Counted from the first letter of the stretch, positions 7,673 to 13,798 are shown. The stretch is DNA of 14,405 nt from an uncultured Christensenellaceae bacterium (GCA_910586985.1 CAJUKK010000018.1:1-14405); one strand, 5' to 3'. Numbers and translations: made by a program. Notes: generated from the letters alone by a model not told the origin.

Positions 7673-7720
7673 CGGGGCGCGGTGGCTATCTGATAGCTGC
7701 CGCGTCCCGATTTTCTTTTG
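7673..7720. terminator. Strong bidirectional intrinsic terminator
   Basis: A long hairpin (stem 7673-7709, about 16 pairs including a few wobbles, small loop around 7690) is followed on the plus strand by TTTTCTTTT. On the minus strand it is followed by TTTTTT, the A-run just before 7671. It lies between converging transcripts and can end both the plus-strand conjugation block and the minus-strand cargo operon. A smaller hairpin, CTACAA with TTGTAG (about 7723-7741), lies next to it without a T-run. Confidence 0.88.
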
Positions 7721-7751
7721 TCCTACAAGTGTGAATTTGTAGTATTCGTTC

Positions 7752-8375
7752 CTATTTCTCAAAAACAACAAAACCACATTCGTAAGGATGGGCGCAATAC
7801 AAACTTTCTCGCTTATCAGTTAATATACTTCTCAGTATAAGTTGAAAATCTCCGCCACCTGATAAAATCATGTATTCTGCCGCAAAAAACAGCAGTAACT
7901 GATTTGTCATCACCGCAGCCGCTGCACCCCCGCCTCCTAAAACCAATGTAGGCATAGCCGTTCCTAACAGATATTGCCATTTTTTCAATGGTTCGAAGCA
8001 AGTGCAATATGGAGATAATGTACTCCAAACGATTCCGAAATCAATCGCATGAAAATGATTTTTTGCAAAAATCCCCCAGGTAATTCCATGTATCAGCTCA
8101 TGCACGATAATCAGGCATAAAATAAGCAGAGGCAACGCCACAGCATATCCCCAGGAAATACCATCTAAATTAAAACCATTCACCTTATTGTAGAGCCAAA
8201 ATGTTAAAGCCATAAACGGAAACATGACTAAAAGAGCTAAATACTTTGCCTTTTGCGTATTGATAACCACATTTTTCATTTTATATCCTTTTTGTTGCAT
8301 TTCAGAGCTTATTTTTTCAAAGTCATTTTTACGTTTCAATTCTTTTTCTGTTAATTTTCTTTTATCGTCAGCCAT
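7752..8375 (-). CDS. DUF3267 membrane zinc-metalloprotease-like protein
   Basis: A 207-residue membrane protein of the DUF3267 type, putative zincins. After a charged N-terminus of about 40 residues come hydrophobic segments at about 45-62 and 76-92. The second runs straight into HELIHG (92-97), the presumed zinc and catalytic site at the membrane face. Further hydrophobic segments lie around 136-170. An SGGGD motif at 172-176 may give another ligand. I start it at 8375 because GGAGGA precedes this ATG by eight bases; the upstream ATG at 8426 overlaps the previous gene and lacks a site. It follows the methyltransferase-like gene by 23 bases, so the two form an operon. The DNA is AT-rich, unlike the flanking conjugation genes, so this is cargo. 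The substrate is unknown. Confidence 0.85.
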   Translation of the reverse strand: MADDKRKLTEKELKRKNDFEKISSEMQQKGYKMKNVVINTQKAKYLALLVMFPFMALTFWLYNKVNGFNLDGISWGYAVALPLLILCLIIVHELIHGITWGIFAKNHFHAIDFGIVWSTLSPYCTCFEPLKKWQYLLGTAMPTLVLGGGGAAAAVMTNQLLLFFAAEYMILSGGGDFQLILRSILTDKRESLYCAHPYECGFVVFEK

Positions 8376-8398
8376 AGATAATTCCTCCAAATTTGACT

Positions 8399-8980
8399 TT
8401 ATCTTCTTCTGCCAATATAACGGCAAACTTTTTTCTTATATTTCAAATATTCATTTCCAAATGTAGCAAGTAAAAAATCTTCCTCGACGTTGACAATCTG
8501 CAAATGGTACATAGTGACCGCAAATACAGTTAAGAAGCACAAAATCCAGTTAAAAAACATTAATAGTGTACCAATATACAAAAGGTCAAATCCCAGAAAG
8601 GCGGGATTACGGCTGATATGGTAAATACCGTTTGTTATAAGTTCTGTTTTATCGGTTTTGGATACTCCCGCCCGCCAACTGTCCCGCATAGTCCATACTG
8701 CAACAATAAATATAACCGTTCCTCCAACACTTATTATTGCGCCCATAACTCGAATAGCAGTAAGACTATGCCCCGTTTCAAGGAAAATACTGACAAGTCC
8801 CGCTATAAAGACAAGAATAGCCGCAATCTTCATTGTGATTTCCACAAATTTTACAAAACCGATTTTGTCCTTTCCAATTTGGTCTGTTTGTATTCCTTGC
8901 TTTTTTTGATGAAACATTTTTAAAAAATAACATCCATAAAAAGCAATCATGCTTGCTATGGAAATCAGCTTAAATTCCAT
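8399..8980 (-). CDS. Isoprenylcysteine carboxyl-methyltransferase-like membrane protein
   Basis: A 193-residue integral membrane protein with hydrophobic segments at about 4-20, 50-66, 78-97 and 128-153. The C-terminal part shows the signature of the isoprenylcysteine carboxyl-methyltransferase (ICMT) family: TNGIYHISRNPAFLG at 116-130, then His159, Glu166-Glu167 and FGNEYLKYKKKVCRY. This half binds S-adenosylmethionine in characterised members. Bacteria generally lack prenylated CAAX proteins, so the real substrate is unknown; a lipid, peptide or small molecule is possible. A GGAGGAGG site lies upstream of the ATG. It is the first gene of a two-gene AT-rich minus-strand cargo operon with the DUF3267 protein and has a good promoter at 9032-9060. 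Confidence 0.86.
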   Translation of the reverse strand: MEFKLISIASMIAFYGCYFLKMFHQKKQGIQTDQIGKDKIGFVKFVEITMKIAAILVFIAGLVSIFLETGHSLTAIRVMGAIISVGGTVIFIVAVWTMRDSWRAGVSKTDKTELITNGIYHISRNPAFLGFDLLYIGTLLMFFNWILCFLTVFAVTMYHLQIVNVEEDFLLATFGNEYLKYKKKVCRYIGRRR

Positions 8981-9031
8981 TCTTTTCCTCCTCCAAATTC
9001 CGATTTGCCTAATTATGAATTTACAGTTCTT

Positions 9032-9060
9032 ATTATATGATTTCTAAGTTCTAAATTCAA
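9032..9060 (-). promoter_or_regulatory. Promoter of the cargo operon
   Basis: Read on the minus strand, TTGAAT (9055-9060) and TATAAT (9032-9037) are separated by 17 bases, close to the sigma-A consensus. The start of transcription would be near 9025, about 45 bases before the methyltransferase-like gene and its GGAGG site. Confidence 0.75.
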
Positions 9061-9070
9061 TATCTTTAGG

Positions 9071-9159
9071 ACTATAAATGAGCAAAATCATAATATGCAC
9101 AAAAATCAATCGAACTTGTTTTCCTATTTGTACAACTTTCGGATTTTCTCATTTATAGT
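9071..9159. repeat. Inverted repeat between the cargo promoter and the relaxase end
   Basis: ACTATAAATGAGCAAAATC (9071-9089) is matched in inverted orientation by GATTTTCTCATTTATAGT (9142-9159), with a single one-base insertion. The 52 bases between are AT-rich and hold no gene. The right arm ends seven bases beyond the relaxase stop codon. It has no T-run of terminator type. Its place at the edge of the AT-rich cargo suggests a remnant of an insertion, a recombination site or an operator. Confidence 0.65.
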
Positions 9160-9166
9160 TTAAGCA

Positions 9167-10513
9167 TTATCCGCGCTCTGTCTGCTGTTCCCGTGCTGGC
9201 TGTTTCTCTGTCTGTAAAATGCTGTCAATGTTCTGCTTGATAATATCATATTCCCGGACTTTCTTTTTCAGCTTCCCATAGTCGGCGTAAAGGGCTTCTT
9301 TCTGCGCTTGGAGGGCTTCATATTCCGATTGCAGCGCGGCGAGGTTCGGGAGCTTTGCAATGCCCGCCGCTTTCAGCGACCTTGCGGCGGCTTCATGTAG
9401 GATAATCGCCTGTTCCTGTCCGGCGCGGTACTTCTCCCTGTTCCTTGCCTTGCGGTATGCGTCATAGACGGGCTTTGTCTTTTGGTAGGTGGAAACATTC
9501 TTGATAAGCACCGCCATGTCCGCAAGCCGCTTTTCCGCGTTCTTCAATGCGTCTGCCGCCTGTCCGCTTTCCGCTGACATTTCCTCAATCCGGCTGACTA
9601 AATCCGCGTACTGTTCAATCTTGTGTTCCGTCAAGAAATTCATGGTTTTAGCTGCCTGTTTCAGATTGTGGATTTTCGCCCACTGTTCATAGCCCTTACT
9701 CTGCGCCGCCTTGATACTGTTCTCAATGTCGATAAGCAGCGACACGCCGCGCTGTTCTCTGGGGGCTTTCGCCGCCTTTGTCCGTCTGCCCGCTATCCGT
9801 TCCCTTATGGCTTCCTCTGTATAGTCCGCGCCGAGGGTTTTAAGGCGGGTGAAGCGTTCCTGTCCGGGGGCGCGGCATGACACATATTTCCCCGGCTTTA
9901 TCTCATAGCCCGCCGCCTGTAACCGCGTTAGCAATTCCTCAAAACTGGAAACTTGGGGGATAAGCGCGTCAAGAGCGGTTTTCAGCTTGCCTTTCCAACT
10001 TGTACCCGTCTTTTCTGCCTGGTACTCCGCATAGCTCTTTCCCTTGCTGCCCTTGCCGGGGACGACGACGGACAAGCCATTCTCCCGGCACAGCTTGTCG
10101 CTCATGTTCCGTATGCCGTAATAGCTCCTTTTGTTGGAATTGTATTTGTGGTGGTCTACAAAATTCACCGCGCAAAAAATGATATGGTTATGGACGTGTC
10201 CTTTGTCAATGTGCGTCGTGAGTACATATTCATGCTGCCCCTTTGTTACCGCGTCGGCAAGCTGCTTTCCGATTTCATGGGCTTTCTGATAATCGACTTC
10301 CCCCGGCTCAAAGGACTGTATCAGATGAAAGGCTAAATTGTTCCCCTTTTGGAGTGCTTGGGACAATGTATATTCAAACTCAATATCTGCCGTTTCATAG
10401 GAGCAGCCGAAAGAGGACACAAGCATTTTTCCGTCCGTCTTGTCCGGGTTTTCGATATAGTCAAGGGCTTTGCTTAGAGTGCTTTTAACAGGCTTAATCT
10501 TTGTAACCGCCAT
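9167..10513 (-). CDS. MOBP-type relaxase (MobA/VirD2-like mobilisation nuclease)
   Basis: A 448-residue relaxase that nicks one strand at the origin of transfer and stays bound to its 5' end while the strand enters the recipient. The N-terminal domain has the presumed catalytic Tyr19 (SKALDYIENP) and the HUH metal motif HIDKGHVHNHIIF, with His101, His108 and His110. A basic SYAEYQAEKTGTSWKGKL stretch follows at about 160-177. Residues about 265-440 are charged and helical, probably coiled coil, including RKARNREKYRAGQEQA. It overlaps the end of mobC by 40 bases, and its ribosome site is the modest GGGGGTG about a dozen bases upstream, so coupling is likely. Its codon use is GC-rich like the other conjugation genes, although it is transcribed in the opposite direction. 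Confidence 0.95.
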   Translation of the reverse strand: MAVTKIKPVKSTLSKALDYIENPDKTDGKMLVSSFGCSYETADIEFEYTLSQALQKGNNLAFHLIQSFEPGEVDYQKAHEIGKQLADAVTKGQHEYVLTTHIDKGHVHNHIIFCAVNFVDHHKYNSNKRSYYGIRNMSDKLCRENGLSVVVPGKGSKGKSYAEYQAEKTGTSWKGKLKTALDALIPQVSSFEELLTRLQAAGYEIKPGKYVSCRAPGQERFTRLKTLGADYTEEAIRERIAGRRTKAAKAPREQRGVSLLIDIENSIKAAQSKGYEQWAKIHNLKQAAKTMNFLTEHKIEQYADLVSRIEEMSAESGQAADALKNAEKRLADMAVLIKNVSTYQKTKPVYDAYRKARNREKYRAGQEQAIILHEAAARSLKAAGIAKLPNLAALQSEYEALQAQKEALYADYGKLKKKVREYDIIKQNIDSILQTEKQPAREQQTERG

Positions 10514-10803
10514 ATTTCCGCAAGCACCCCCTTTATTTCCTCTATGTCCTCTTGGTATGCGTTCCCCGTCGCGTTTACGCGGCGTGCTATCTGGTTGACG
10601 TTGACACCGATTTTCTGTATCTCTGCGGTCATTGCCTTAATATCGGCGTGGTCTATCTGAATGATATACCCGTCAATGGCAATCTTCCGCAGATATGCCG
10701 CCATGTTCCGGGTGGGTACGAGCTTCATTTTTTCCAGTATTAAATCCCGTTCCGCTTCCGTCACTCTGAATTTGATTTGTACCGTCCTTTTCCGTCCGTC
10801 CAT
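10474..10803 (-). CDS. mobC: MobC-like relaxosome accessory protein
   Basis: A 109-residue protein of the MobC type that binds near the origin of transfer and helps the relaxase open and nick DNA. Residues about 5-50 fit a ribbon-helix-helix DNA-binding fold (RTVQIKFRVTEAERDLILEKM). The C-terminal half carries the typical MobC stretch IGVNVNQIARRVNATG, followed by a helix ending in LAEIWRLQRLSLLKAL. I start at ATG 10803, preceded by AAAGGAG at seven-base spacing. A start at 10854 would add 17 residues encoded by the right block of the 99-bp element and has no ribosome site. It overlaps the relaxase gene by 40 bases. The 99-bp structured element lies 28 bases upstream, a natural place for its DNA target. 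Confidence 0.92.
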   Translation of the reverse strand: MDGRKRTVQIKFRVTEAERDLILEKMKLVPTRNMAAYLRKIAIDGYIIQIDHADIKAMTAEIQKIGVNVNQIARRVNATGNAYQEDIEEIKGVLAEIWRLQRLSLLKAL

Positions 10804-10830
10804 TGCTTCGCTCCTTTCCTTTCCGTTCCG

Positions 10831-10929
10831 AGGGTTTGGGACACTTCCCAACAAGCAATTTTCAACCGACGCGCCGCAGCGCGGGAGGGGGAAAATACGG
10901 AAGTGGGTACCCGCTTCCTATGCTTGCTA
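10831..10929 (-). repeat. 99-bp structured element, copy B (upstream of mobC)
   Basis: Second copy of the element at 2418-2516, inverted relative to it, and like copy A oriented toward the gene downstream of it. The 34-base block at 10896-10929 is identical to copy A. The other block (10831-10858) differs at one base, so its palindrome reads TGGGA-AGTG-TCCCA. The 37-base centre (10859-10895) differs greatly in sequence. It still pairs through TTTTC with GAAAA at its ends and GCGC with GCGC around a TGCG loop. Its place directly before mobC and the relaxase is the usual location of an origin of transfer. Confidence 0.85.
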
Positions 10930-10996
10930 CGAATGTTTTTATCCTTTAGGCTCTTATCCCCTACTACGGAGAAAAAGCGATTTTGCCAAACTTCCG

Positions 10997-11036
10997 CAAA
11001 AGAAAAACGCTGCAATCTCAAAAAAGATTACAACGC
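10997..11036 (-). terminator. Intrinsic terminator after the XRE regulator gene
   Basis: Read on the minus strand, GCGTTGTAATC (11026-11036) pairs with GATTGCAGCGT (11007-11017) over 11 positions with three G-U wobbles, followed by TTTTTCTTTT (10997-11006). The wobbles work only in minus-strand RNA; the plus strand would have A-C mismatches. It is thus directional and separates the regulator from mobC. The remaining 10930-10996 holds no gene and no clear promoter. Confidence 0.7.
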
Positions 11037-11071
11037 TTTCTAAATCCTGTTCAGTTTTAAGCCGGACATTC

Positions 11072-11425
11072 CTATCCGCCCTCTTTTTCGACTTCGGAAA
11101 TCTCTTTTGCCGTTGCGGTCACAATCCGTATGCCTGTATCGCTCATACCGTCAAGGAGCGCGTCAAGCTGCCGCCGCTGCGTGTTCTTCTCTGGCGGCGT
11201 TTCCAAAAGGAACTGGTCTACGGAGATATTGTAGCGGAGCATAAGCTCAAAGAATATCTGCAAACTTGGGTGCTGCCCCTTGTTCTCAATGTTCGCAAGG
11301 TAGCGCGGCGAGATAAACATTTCGTCGCTTACTTTCTTGCGGCTCTCCTTGCGCCCTGTCCGCGCCGCCTTTATCGCTGCCCCAAAAGCCTTGAAGTCGT
11401 ATTTTGGTACTGGTCTTTTTGCCAT
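11072..11425 (-). CDS. XRE-family helix-turn-helix regulator
   Basis: A 117-residue DNA-binding protein. Residues about 12-70 form a Cro/C1-type helix-turn-helix domain: FGAAIKAARTGRKESRKKVSD, then the recognition region ISPRYLANIENKG, then PSLQIFFELMLRYNISVDQFL. The C-terminal 45 residues are polar and may serve in dimerisation or signal sensing. An AGGGTGA ribosome site precedes the ATG by seven to eight bases. The gene is divergent from the MATE operon, and the 115 bases between hold both promoters, so it could control the pump and itself. In Tn916 a regulator (orf9) lies beside the tetracycline gene; here a comparable protein sits on the other side of the resistance slot. That role is inferred from position only. 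Confidence 0.9.
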   Translation of the reverse strand: MAKRPVPKYDFKAFGAAIKAARTGRKESRKKVSDEMFISPRYLANIENKGQHPSLQIFFELMLRYNISVDQFLLETPPEKNTQRRQLDALLDGMSDTGIRIVTATAKEISEVEKEGG

Positions 11426-11488
11426 AATTATTCACCCTGTTACATTTTACAATTCCTCTTTTTATCTGAATATGTCTACACAGTACCT

Positions 11489-11518
11489 ATTATTAGCCAA
11501 AATAGAGCATAATTCCAA
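11489..11518 (-). promoter_or_regulatory. Possible promoter of the XRE regulator
   Basis: On the minus strand, TTGGAA (11513-11518) and AATAAT (11489-11494) lie 18 bases apart, a moderate match to sigma-A sites. A direct repeat of AACTAC (11517-11522 and 11529-11534, 12 bases apart) lies between this and the divergent MATE promoter and could be an operator. Confidence 0.4.
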
Positions 11519-11538
11519 CTACCCACCTAACTACATCA

Positions 11539-11567
11539 TTGACAAACACCCTTAGAGCGTTTATAAT
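11539..11567 (+). promoter_or_regulatory. Consensus sigma-A promoter of the MATE operon
   Basis: TTGACA (11539-11544) and TATAAT (11562-11567) with exactly 17 bases between match the consensus in full. Transcription should start near 11574, leaving a leader of about 300 bases before the pump gene. A perfect promoter makes downstream control such as attenuation likely. Confidence 0.9.
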
Positions 11568-11598
11568 AAGGACAAATTTCTAAGAAAGGGTGAGTACA

Positions 11599-11697
11599 GT
11601 GTTATTCGGGAAGTTTTGTATTGAATATAGCTCCGCACAATTTGAAATTTCAAAGCATTGTACGGAGCCTAAAGAACACAGGAACATTTACGTTTAG
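11599..11697 (+). CDS. Putative 32-residue leader peptide
   Basis: A short frame from GTG 11599 to TAG 11695-11697, preceded by AAAGGG (11585-11590) at eight bases. Residues include LFGKFCIEYSSAQFE at the start and EPKEHRNIYV at the end. It lies entirely in the leader of the MATE operon, about 25 bases after the predicted transcription start, and a strong hairpin (11630-11668) lies inside its coding sequence. A ribosome translating or stalled here would change which downstream hairpins form. It is probably a regulatory peptide rather than a functional protein. The GTG start and short length leave doubt. Confidence 0.5.
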   Translation: MLFGKFCIEYSSAQFEISKHCTEPKEHRNIYV

Positions 11698-11816
11698 GCT
11701 TGCTCTGGCTATTGATAGTTTGGAGTTTTGTTCGTGTGTTCATAGTTAATTTTGATGTTTAGGCAGTTGGCAATGTTTTGTCTGCTGCCTTTTGTTTATG
11801 ACGATTGTTTTTTTGA

Positions 11817-11856
11817 GCAGAGGGCGCACTTTATCGTGTTTCCCTCTGCTTTTTTG
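11817..11856 (+). terminator. Intrinsic terminator just before the MATE gene
   Basis: GCAGAGGG (11817-11824) pairs perfectly with CCCTCTGC (11842-11849), followed by TTTTTT. An inner CAC with GTG pair is also possible. It ends 25 bases before the MATE start, so unless it is bypassed little pump mRNA would be made. It is the switch of the attenuator. Confidence 0.88.
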
Positions 11857-11880
11857 CGTTAAAGAAAGGATTTTGACAAA

Positions 11881-13257
11881 ATGAAAAAAGAACAAAACTT
11901 GGCAATAGGAAGTGTACCCAAAAAGCTCATTATGTTTGCGCTTCCTTTACTGTTAGCAAACTTGCTGCAGTCCTTTTACAGTGTTGTTGATATGCTTGTT
12001 GTTGGAAATGTTGTCGGCGAAACAGGACTTGCCGCGATTAGCAATGCGTCAATGATAAGTTTTATTATCAATTCTATTTGTATCGGCGTTACTATGGGCG
12101 GTACTGTTTTAATTGCACAATATAAAGGAGCTGATGACAAACAGGCACAAGTCGAAACTGCAGGGACATTATGTGTAATATCCTTTGTTGCTTCACTTAT
12201 AGTTACAATAATAGGATTGTGTGTGTATAATCCCCTTTTTCATGTTCTGAATGTTCCTATGGCTTCCATGCAAGAAGCCTGCGAATATATGAAAATCATT
12301 TGCTACGGCACTATATTTGTATTTGGGTTTAACGCTATATGCTCTATTATGAAAGGTTTTGGAGATTCTAAAAGTCCACTTTACTTCATAACGATTGCAA
12401 CGATTGTAAATATTGTTCTGGACTTGATTTTAGTAGGGCTGCTTGGCATGGGAACTGCGGGTGCAGCTTATGCTACGATATTTGCACAGGCAATTTCTCT
12501 TATGGTTTCAATTATTCACTTAAAAAGGACACACTTTATCTTTGATTTTAAGCCAAAGCACTTTATTATAAAATCGGATAAATTGTTAGTTATTCTAAAA
12601 GTTGGTTTGCCTACCGCTATTCAAATGGTAGTCGTCAATATTTCTTATCTTGTGATTACAGGTATGCTCAACAATTTTGGTGTATCAGTTGCCGCTGCAT
12701 CTGGTGTTGGACTTAAAATCAATACATTTGCCGGTATGCCTTGTTGGGCAATCGGACAGGCTGTAACTGCTATGGCAGGACAAAATATGGGTTCAAATGA
12801 TATAGAGCGCGTAAAAAAGACAACAAAAATCGGACTGCTTTTGAATGTGGTTATTACTTTTATCGTAATTGTAACCGTACAATTATTTGCGAAGCAAATC
12901 ATCACATTATTTGAGCCAGAAAGTTCAGAAGTCATTAAAGATGGAATATTGTATCTAAGGATATGTTGTGGAATTAACAGTCTGATTTATGCAATTATGT
13001 ATACATTCGATTCTTTCGCTATTGGTATTGGTTCAGCAAATATCGCTATGATAAACGCTCTTTTGGACGCAGTATTTGTCCGACTTCCTGTAGGTTGGTT
13101 GTTAACTTTTGTGGTTGATATGGGATTTTCTGGCGTATATATCGGGCAAGCAATTTCTCCGATATTACCTGCAATAGTTGGTTTACTGTATTTCAAAAAT
13201 AAAGCATGGGAAAAGAAAAAACTAATACCTTGTATAGATAAGGGGGTGCAGCCATGA
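11881..13257 (+). CDS. MATE-family multidrug efflux transporter
   Basis: A 458-residue inner-membrane exporter, the usual length for the family, with about twelve hydrophobic segments in two related halves. The first half begins with the typical PKKLIMFALPLLLANLLQSF and DMLVVGNVVGETGLAAIS. The second half repeats this pattern with ILKVGLPTAIQMVVVNISY and AAASGVGLKINTFAG, then AIGQAVTAMAGQNMG. MATE pumps export cationic drugs, antibiotics or other toxic compounds using H+ or Na+ gradients; the substrate here cannot be read. AAAGGA lies ten bases upstream. The gene is AT-rich relative to the conjugation genes and occupies the place of tet(M) in the Tn916-like layout, under a perfect promoter and an attenuator leader. 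Its end overlaps the KTR gene by four bases (ATGA). Confidence 0.95.
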   Translation: MKKEQNLAIGSVPKKLIMFALPLLLANLLQSFYSVVDMLVVGNVVGETGLAAISNASMISFIINSICIGVTMGGTVLIAQYKGADDKQAQVETAGTLCVISFVASLIVTIIGLCVYNPLFHVLNVPMASMQEACEYMKIICYGTIFVFGFNAICSIMKGFGDSKSPLYFITIATIVNIVLDLILVGLLGMGTAGAAYATIFAQAISLMVSIIHLKRTHFIFDFKPKHFIIKSDKLLVILKVGLPTAIQMVVVNISYLVITGMLNNFGVSVAAASGVGLKINTFAGMPCWAIGQAVTAMAGQNMGSNDIERVKKTTKIGLLLNVVITFIVIVTVQLFAKQIITLFEPESSEVIKDGILYLRICCGINSLIYAIMYTFDSFAIGIGSANIAMINALLDAVFVRLPVGWLLTFVVDMGFSGVYIGQAISPILPAIVGLLYFKNKAWEKKKLIPCIDKGVQP

Positions 13258-13427
13258 AACATATGGAATGGTTGCTATGCCCCATATGTCACAATAAAAC
13301 CCGTATCAAAATACGCGAAGATACAGAACTTAAAAAGTTTCCTCTTTACTGTCCTAAATGCAAACAGGAAATTTTAATTAACGTAAAATTGAGCAATATA
13401 TACGTTATCAAAGAGCCAGACGCTTAG
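13254..13427 (+). CDS. Cysteine-rich KTR protein (Tn916 orf6-like), shortened C-terminus
   Basis: A 57-residue protein of the Cys-rich KTR family, found after tetracycline-resistance genes in Tn916-like elements; its function is unknown. CPIC (9-12) and CPKC (33-36) form a zinc ribbon, and the family-naming KTR is at residues 15-17. The ATG overlaps the MATE stop and has GGGGG seven bases upstream. From memory, the Tn916 homologue ends EPDAKTQSR. Here the frame reads EPDA, TAG, then codons for TQSR and TAA, so one base change (AAG to TAG) appears to have removed the last five residues. The zinc ribbon is untouched, so function may survive. The terminator follows at once. Confidence 0.88.
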   Translation: MKHMEWLLCPICHNKTRIKIREDTELKKFPLYCPKCKQEILINVKLSNIYVIKEPDA

Positions 13428-13431
13428 ACGC

Positions 13432-13480
13432 AGAGCCGATAACATGTAGACATTGAGCTACGGTTATCGGCTCTTTTTTT
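13432..13480 (+). terminator. Intrinsic terminator of the MATE-KTR operon
   Basis: AGAGCCGATAAC (13432-13443) pairs perfectly with GTTATCGGCTCT (13463-13474), followed by a run of seven T. An inner GTAG with CTAC pairing extends the stem. It starts four bases after the KTR stop. Confidence 0.92.
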
Positions 13481-13564
13481 AATAATAAAATCAAACTGCC
13501 GCACGACGGCAAAAGAAAAAAACCGTCGTAACGCAGATATTTTGTCACGCCTTTTTTAAGAAAC

Positions 13565-13601
13565 GGCGGTTTTGAGAAATCAGAACCGCCTTTTCTTTTT
13601 T
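13565..13601 (+). terminator. Second intrinsic terminator-like hairpin
   Basis: GGCGGTT (13565-13571) pairs with AACCGCC (13584-13590) around a short loop, followed by TTTTCTTTTTT. It comes about 85 bases after the first terminator. Between them is another hairpin without a T-run, ACGACGG (13503-13509) with CCGTCGT (13523-13529). I see no gene between 13481 and 13635. Confidence 0.7.
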
Positions 13602-13612
13602 GAACAGGAGCT

Positions 13613-13635
13613 GGCGGTATCAAGGAGGTATCGCC
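13613..13635 (+). promoter_or_regulatory. Hairpin holding the ribosome site of a small ORF
   Basis: GGCGGTATC (13613-13621) can pair with GGTATCGCC (13627-13635) over nine positions with two wobbles. The AAGGA loop contains the start of the ribosome site GGAGG (13624-13628), and the start codon follows directly. Translation of the small ORF could be controlled by opening this hairpin. Confidence 0.45.
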
Positions 13636-13743
13636 ATGCCCTTTACTATTTTCTATTCGCCGTTTAACGGTAACTTATCAAAAAAAGCCCGTCCACCGCC
13701 GGGAATCTCTCTACCCTTGAATATGAACTGTCTAATCACCTGA
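13636..13743 (+). CDS. Small ORF of 35 residues, possibly a leader peptide
   Basis: Begins MPFTIFYSPFNGN and ends LNMNCLIT at TGA 13741-13743. It has a strong AGGAGG site with seven-base spacing, better than many true genes in the window. It resembles no family I know and has no membrane segment. A terminator-like hairpin follows 19 bases after its stop, and then comes the sigma-like gene. This order (small ORF, hairpin, regulator) suggests a leader peptide controlling readthrough into the regulator genes, but a functional small protein is possible. Confidence 0.45.
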   Translation: MPFTIFYSPFNGNLSKKARPPPGISLPLNMNCLIT

Positions 13744-13761
13744 ATACTGTTTACAATACCT

Positions 13762-13798
13762 ATACGCCTATCCGATTTTTTCGGACAGGCGTATTTTG
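13762..13798 (+). terminator. Terminator-like hairpin upstream of the sigma-like gene
   Basis: ATACGCCT (13762-13769) and TCCG (13771-13774) pair with CGGA (13782-13785) and AGGCGTAT (13787-13794), followed by TTTTG. The stem is strong and the T-run short, so termination may be partial or conditional. A perfect 10-bp inverted repeat, CGGCGTTTTT with AAAAACGCCG (13838-13858), lies further on. No gene is evident in 13744-13918. Confidence 0.6.

Larger units (their letters stand above)
11574..11880 (+). promoter_or_regulatory. Attenuator-type leader with competing hairpins
   Basis: The leader holds a small ORF (11599-11697) and several pairings. GCTCCGCACAAT (11630-11641) pairs with ATTGTACGGAGC (11657-11668) with one mismatch. 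AGGCAG (11761-11766) pairs with CTGCCT (11785-11790), followed by a T-rich run. TCTGCT (11781-11786) can pair with AGCAGA (11816-11821), which would block the final terminator and also compete with the AGGCAG hairpin. This set of exclusive structures is what transcription attenuation needs. The tet(M) leader of Tn916 is a known system of this general design. Confidence 0.7.

Noticed and set aside
8376..8426. Longer start of the DUF3267 gene at 8426
   Set aside because: It would overlap the upstream gene and lacks a ribosome site; ATG 8375 has GGAGGA.
10804..10854. Longer mobC start at 10854
   Set aside because: The added 17 residues are encoded by the structured repeat and have no ribosome site; ATG 10803 has AAAGGAG at normal spacing.
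10661..11512. Open frame of 283 codons on the plus strand across mobC, copy B and the XRE gene
   Set aside because: It runs antisense to two recognised genes. Its internal peptide KWVPASYACY recurs in a frame at 2405-2668 only because both cross the 99-bp DNA repeat.
13408..13623. 71-codon minus-strand frame over the terminator region
   Set aside because: Made of the complements of hairpins and T-runs, with no good start signal.
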